Positions 60,097 through 64,000 of a stretch of 64,000 bases of DNA are shown piece by piece (position 1 is the first letter of the stretch; each line of letters starts with the position of its first letter). This DNA is from Nitzschia sp. pyKryTriq1 (lineage: Eukaryota; Bacillariophyta; Bacillariophyceae; Bacillariales; Bacillariaceae), in contig OY101126.1 of assembly GCA_956465555.1 (NCBI GenBank), positions 848,501-912,500 on the forward strand, in the 5' to 3' direction. Below the pieces are notes generated by a model. The model was not told the origin of the DNA. It searched no databases and saw only the letters and a program-made list of their open reading frames with translations. A program made the position numbers and the translations under genes.

Positions 60097-61175
60097 TATG
60101 AGTCCTCCAACGTTGTTACTGATCTGCATTGTTGTTGTAATCTAGGTGAAATAATAACGCCAAAGAGACCAATTGCGTGAGCCAAAAGTGCATAGTTTGG
60201 GGTTTACTGTCCGGCGACCAGAACGAAGAATCAAAATATTTCGACCTTCACCGATCTGCTGTGGATCTTTGTAGCATCGTCCTTCAAATAATGATGGACA
60301 AAAAAGACAACAGGCCTGCCGAAAGTCACCGGGAGGTCGTGATAATCACAATAGAATATATCATGATCAATAACCTCTTATCATCTTCCACGCGAGGAAG
60401 ATTCAGATGTAGCCGCACGCATTTTTGAGATGTTCCAAAGAGCTTTCTATTCCGAAATAAAAAGAGCTCAGACCTGTCGCCATTCGAATCTTGCGGCGCC
60501 TCAACTTCAATGCGGCCAAGGATATGAATTTTAAGAGACTTTCTTCGATACACAAAACTCACCTTAGAAAGGACTTGCCCCATCTTCGTTGCTTCTTCGA
60601 CCGAATCCAAGAACCGAAGATAAAAAATTCGTCTTCATTCCAACAACAACAACAACAACAACGAGGACATCTCACGCCTCACACGACACAAACAGCTGCT
60701 GCTGTGGATGACGAAAGGTATCTTTGTTCGTTGCAGGTTGCAGACCACACCACTACCGGTAACGGTACCAGCAGGCTGGTTTGTGTGGTCCAATAAGCGT
60801 TCTTGCGTGGAGGGGTTGTTTAGGGCTAATAATTTCGCACTCAAATTTTCACGCATACGTGGAAGGAGACTGATCTCAGTACAAAAACACGTTGAGTTTT
60901 TACAGCTTCGTCGGACCGGTCGGACAAACCCGAACTTTGTGCGTGCGAACGCAAGCAGGCGAGTACGGTACCGCTCTTCTACACTACCGCTGCAAGTACG
61001 TAGAAATCTACAGGATCGCAGGGCCGTATCTTTTTCTTCTCCACCTCACGCTCCAGACTTCGCCTTGATTCAGCCAAAAAAATAAAAGCATTCGACGGAC
61101 GCCATTGCACGACCGCATACCTTTGCGAAAAGACTCATACTCTTCCTTCTCGACAGAAAATAATACACCTACACA
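60097..61175. other. Intergenic region upstream of aldolase
   Basis: 60641-60662 is a CAA microsatellite and 60752-60772 has CTACCGGTAACGGTACC. A 94-codon minus-strand frame (60326-60610) has no recognisable feature. The last 100 bases before 61176 should hold the aldolase promoter and leader. Confidence 0.5.
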
Positions 61176-62610
61176 ATGGCAAGCTTGAACGATTTGGTTC
61201 CCTCGGGGGTTGTCACTGGAGACGACCTCCTTACTCTTCTTGAGCATGCTCGTGCCAATGGATATGCCATCCCCGCCGTCAACTGCACCAGGTACGTCAC
61301 TGCCTGTTTTCGTTGAAGCGAAGATTCGAGATGACTCAGTTGAAGAATACTTGCATCTTTGGATTGCCTCGAGGTGTTCTATGGATGTCTCCGGGACGAC
61401 ATTGGGCTGATGTATGTCTGTTTAGGGTGCCCTGGTCGGTGCTTTATTATTATTTGTTTATGGTAGAAGCATTGAAAAAACTCAAAAAAATTGTCCTTCT
61501 CCTTTTCCTTGAAATTTCAGTTCTTCCACCGCCAATTCCGTTTTGGAGGCCGCCCGCAAGGCCAAGTCCCCCGTCATTATCCAAGTTTCCAACGGAGGAG
61601 GCGATTTTTTGCTCGGAAAGGGCATCAAGGTTGCTGATTCCGCCGTCGCTGGATCCGTCGCCCTAGCCATGCACGTCCGTTCCGTCGCGAAGTATTACGG
61701 AGTCCCTGTTGTGTTGCACTCGGACCACTGCGCCAAGAAGCTCCTTCCTTGGTTCGACGGTATGCTCAAGGCCGATGAGGATTTCTACAACAAGTACGGA
61801 GAGCCCCTCTTCTCCTCGCACATGTTGGATCTCTCGGAGGAGCCCGATGATGAGAACATTGCTATCTGCGTCGAATACTTCAAGCGCATGGCCCCCATGA
61901 AGATCTGGTTGGAGATGGAAATCGGTATCACTGGAGGAGAAGAGGACGGTGTTAACAACGAAAGCGTCGACCCCGAAAAGCTTTACACCAGCCCCGAGCA
62001 AGTTTGGGCGGTCTACGAAGCTCTTTCCAAGATCGGCGACATGTTCTCCGTCGCCGCTGCCTTTGGAAATGTCCACGGTGTCTACAAGCCCGGAAATGTC
62101 AAGCTTTCCCCCGAGAAGCTTGGTGGACACCAATCGTATGCCAAGAAGATGCTCAACTCTTCCTTGGAAAAGCCCATCTTCCTTGTCATGCACGGAGGAT
62201 CTGGCTCCACTGACGAAGAAATCATGACTGCCGTCAAGAACGGTGTTGTCAAGATGAACATTGATACCGACACCCAGTGGGCGTACTGGGACGGTCTTCG
62301 TGCCTTTGAAAAGGAAAAACGTGCCTACCTCCAAGGCCAAATTGGAAATCCCGATGGACCCGACAAGCCCAACAAGAAATTCTACGACCCCCGTGTTTGG
62401 GTACGAAAGGCCGAAGAATCCATGTGCAAGCGTGTCATGGTCAGTTGCGAAAAGCTTGGCTGCACTGGAAAGTACACTCCTGTGGACGATGAGCCCAAAT
62501 TCCCACAAATTGGAAGCCCCAAGATGACTGCCAGCCCCGTCGTCCTTATGGCTGCCGGTGCCATTGTTGGATCTGCCGCCACTCTTCTCATGAAGGTCAT
62601 TTCCAAATAA
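61176..62610 (+). CDS. FBA: Class II fructose-bisphosphate aldolase with C-terminal hydrophobic tail, two exons
   Basis: Seen: exon 1 is 61176-61291 (MASLNDLVPSGVVTG, DLLTLLEHARANGYAIPAVN). The intron 61292-61520 (229 bp, GTACGT...TTTCAG) splits a Ser codon. Exon 2 is 61521-62610. Product 401 residues. Zinc/active-site blocks: VVLHSDHCAKK, LEMEIGITGGEEDG, VHGVYKPGNVKL, VMHGGSGSTDEE and MNIDTDTQWAYWDG. These are class II (metal) aldolase motifs. No signal or plastid presequence, so cytosolic. Unusual: the last 28 residues (ASPVVLMAAGAIVGSAATLL, then MKVISK) form a membrane-anchor-like helix with a basic end. Known: class II aldolases normally end soon after the barrel. Inferred: cytosolic glycolytic/gluconeogenic enzyme held on an organelle surface. 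Confidence 0.95.
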
Positions 62611-63686
62611 ACATTGCACATTTTATTAGTTTAATGGCAGGGACGAATGGATAGATTGATGGATTCGGCGACAGCAAGGCCGATGTACGGGATTGTTGTC
62701 TGTCGCTGGAAAGTAGATGGATGTGACCATACGAAATATTGCAAGTCAGCAGTCATGGCACACAAAGCAACGCTTGATTGTGAGAGGGTTGCATGTATGG
62801 CCTATGAAAGTATCATAGTTTGAAATGCTACTAGTTGTTCATGTACAAAGAATTTCAATTTCTGTATTATACTTATTTCTTGACGGGGTGAGGCTAGGAA
62901 TACCGGTACAGTACCAGTACTGTAACAATTTGCTGGGCCGTCGGTCGTTATTCTGGCCTGGGCACTTTTCTCCGGAAATCAACGACGACTACCTTTACAT
63001 TCCTTTCGCGAGGAGAGCATGTCCCAATCTTTTTGTCCCCACTAACAGCTTTTACTCGCAAATGGTCTTTATTTTTAACAATCTGTAGAGAAAACTTCAA
63101 TACTTGCCTTGTATGCGAAGGCCTATCTACTAGCTACACGCACCCAGGTCGAAAAATCTACAATACTACTCGTATACTCGATAGGATTTTCATGATGCAA
63201 AGTGTTTATTTTCTAATCTCTAGTAGAGTACAAGTATAGCGTGCGAGTCGAACGGTCAGCTTTTGGATCCGTATCAAGCTGGTCGCTCGAAAATTGACTC
63301 GGTCGAACCAGATTTGGCGAAGCGGTTGCTTGAATCGGATGGATCTAAAAGATCCATCTGATGATGAAGTGATAAGTAGTGATGCATAACGTACCAGGTA
63401 CCAGGTACCGGTACCGGTATGCTCCCGATCGCGAATGCGCAGGCGCGGCACGATTGATTACCACGTCACAGGTCATAGCGTCAAGTTTTTTCCCACCACG
63501 ACAACAATGAACGATCATCATGATCATAATATTATTATTATGATGAAGATGAACATCGCTGCTTGTCGCATTCAAAGCGTCAGTAAAGCGCATTTTGGAA
63601 AACGAGGAAGAGCAATCAAATATCGAGCAAGCACTGAAACCCGTGACATTATTATTGAAAGCGAGTTACTGAAAGGTCATTTCACA
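62611..63686. other. Intergenic region with GTAC cluster
   Basis: 62901-62922 and 63391-63420 carry GTACC/CCGGTAC clusters (the second reads ACCAGGTACCAGGTACCGGT). 63339-63362 holds an inverted repeat, GGATCTAAAAGATCC with flanking GAT, able to form a short hairpin. 63510-63545 is AT/GAT-rich. No gene is seen. Confidence 0.55.
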
Positions 63687-64000
63687 ATGGCACAGAGAAG
63701 ATTTCAAAAGAAACGAGCTTTATGTCTAATTTCCGGCCTTCTGGCGGCGGGATTTCCACTATCGACGGCGTTTGGGCATCATCCGTCGCAATCTACAAAC
63801 AAGAGACCCAACGATCGCAATTCATTTTCAGGCAGAGCGACGGGATCGTCCGATAGAAATGGAGTTTCAATGCAGATGCTGAACTGGTCGGAACTAGCCT
63901 TCAATGCTCAAAATGCCGCGAATAACATGGCATCAACGAGTCTGGAAGACCCGTCCAACGTCGTTTCATCCATTCCTGTCATGTATGGAGCCGGTCTCTT
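63687..64000 (+). CDS. Plastid-targeted protein, N-terminal part (cut by right edge)
   Basis: Seen: an open frame from ATG 63687 (TTTCACAATGG) to the edge, 104 codons. A basic start is followed by a signal peptide (ALCLISGLLAAGFPLS) and TAFGHHP: Phe at +1 after Ala is the diatom plastid-import motif. A Ser/Arg/Asn-rich transit-like region comes next, then SSIPVMYGAGL, where a membrane helix seems to begin. Inferred: a thylakoid or envelope membrane protein. The opening of the mature part resembles the first helix of CcdA/DsbD-like thiol transporters, but too little is visible to name it. Confidence 0.7.
   Translation, partial: MAQRRFQKKRALCLISGLLAAGFPLSTAFGHHPSQSTNKRPNDRNSFSGRATGSSDRNGVSMQMLNWSELAFNAQNAANNMASTSLEDPSNVVSSIPVMYGAGL

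Noticed and set aside
60326-60610. 94-codon minus-strand frame (MDSVEEATKMGQ...)
   Set aside because: Somewhat protein-like but no motif, no neighbouring exon and no similar copy; left out as not supportable.
61663-62619. 318-codon minus-strand frame
   Set aside because: Antisense to the aldolase exon 2.
1-64000. CRISPR arrays, bacterial operons, rRNA genes, spliceosomal snRNAs
   Set aside because: Looked for and not seen; the gene structure is plainly eukaryotic nuclear.

Overview
The window is nuclear DNA from a photosynthetic stramenopile, most likely a pennate diatom. Four things point that way: short GT-AG spliceosomal introns (about 98-361 bp) in many genes; two N-termini with a signal peptide followed by the Ala-Phe plastid-import motif (6241-7239 minus, and 63687 to the right edge); Ty1/copia remnants of the type common in diatoms; and eukaryotic housekeeping genes mixed with orphan genes. 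Species cannot be fixed from sequence alone. Genes lie on both strands with no operons; neighbours are often divergent or tail to tail.

Left part (1-19 kb): the N-terminal half of an aldo/keto reductase, a sulfotransferase-like type II membrane protein, a small membrane protein, ribosomal protein L12 (uL11), a copia remnant beside a tRNA-Asn, a plastid-targeted membrane protein with a newly resolved intron, a DDX47/Rrp3-type RNA helicase, a membrane-anchored 2-phosphoglycerate-kinase-like P-loop protein, a C2H2 zinc-finger membrane protein, a prolyl-4-hydroxylase with Sel1 repeats, an SGNH-type membrane protein and a DnaJ protein with a reduced zinc domain.

Middle (19-40 kb): a large disordered orphan, MoaD/MOCS2A, V-ATPase proteolipid c (copy 1), a YeeE/YedE sulfur transporter, the three-exon AP-3 beta subunit and mitochondrial bL34. 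Then comes an unusual block (about 31.96-34.71 kb) bounded by diverged inverted repeats. It holds an RPC7-like Pol III subunit gene with two frame breaks and an orphan ORF with different base use. After it lie a PLAC8 protein and two paralogous orphan genes in tandem.

Right part (40-64 kb): a 1484-residue orphan, a calmodulin-like protein, a TLC-domain protein, a repeat-rich disordered protein, an RS-type splicing factor with two RRMs, an F-box-like protein, V-ATPase c (copy 2, inverted, identical protein), a copia RNase H remnant, a possible unannotated four-exon gene, class II fructose-bisphosphate aldolase with a hydrophobic tail, and the start of a plastid-targeted protein cut by the edge. 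Intergenic spaces repeatedly carry clusters of GTAC-centred palindromes (CCGGTAC, GGTACC). I joined the split genes by reading splice sites and phases by eye; no alignment or database search was run.
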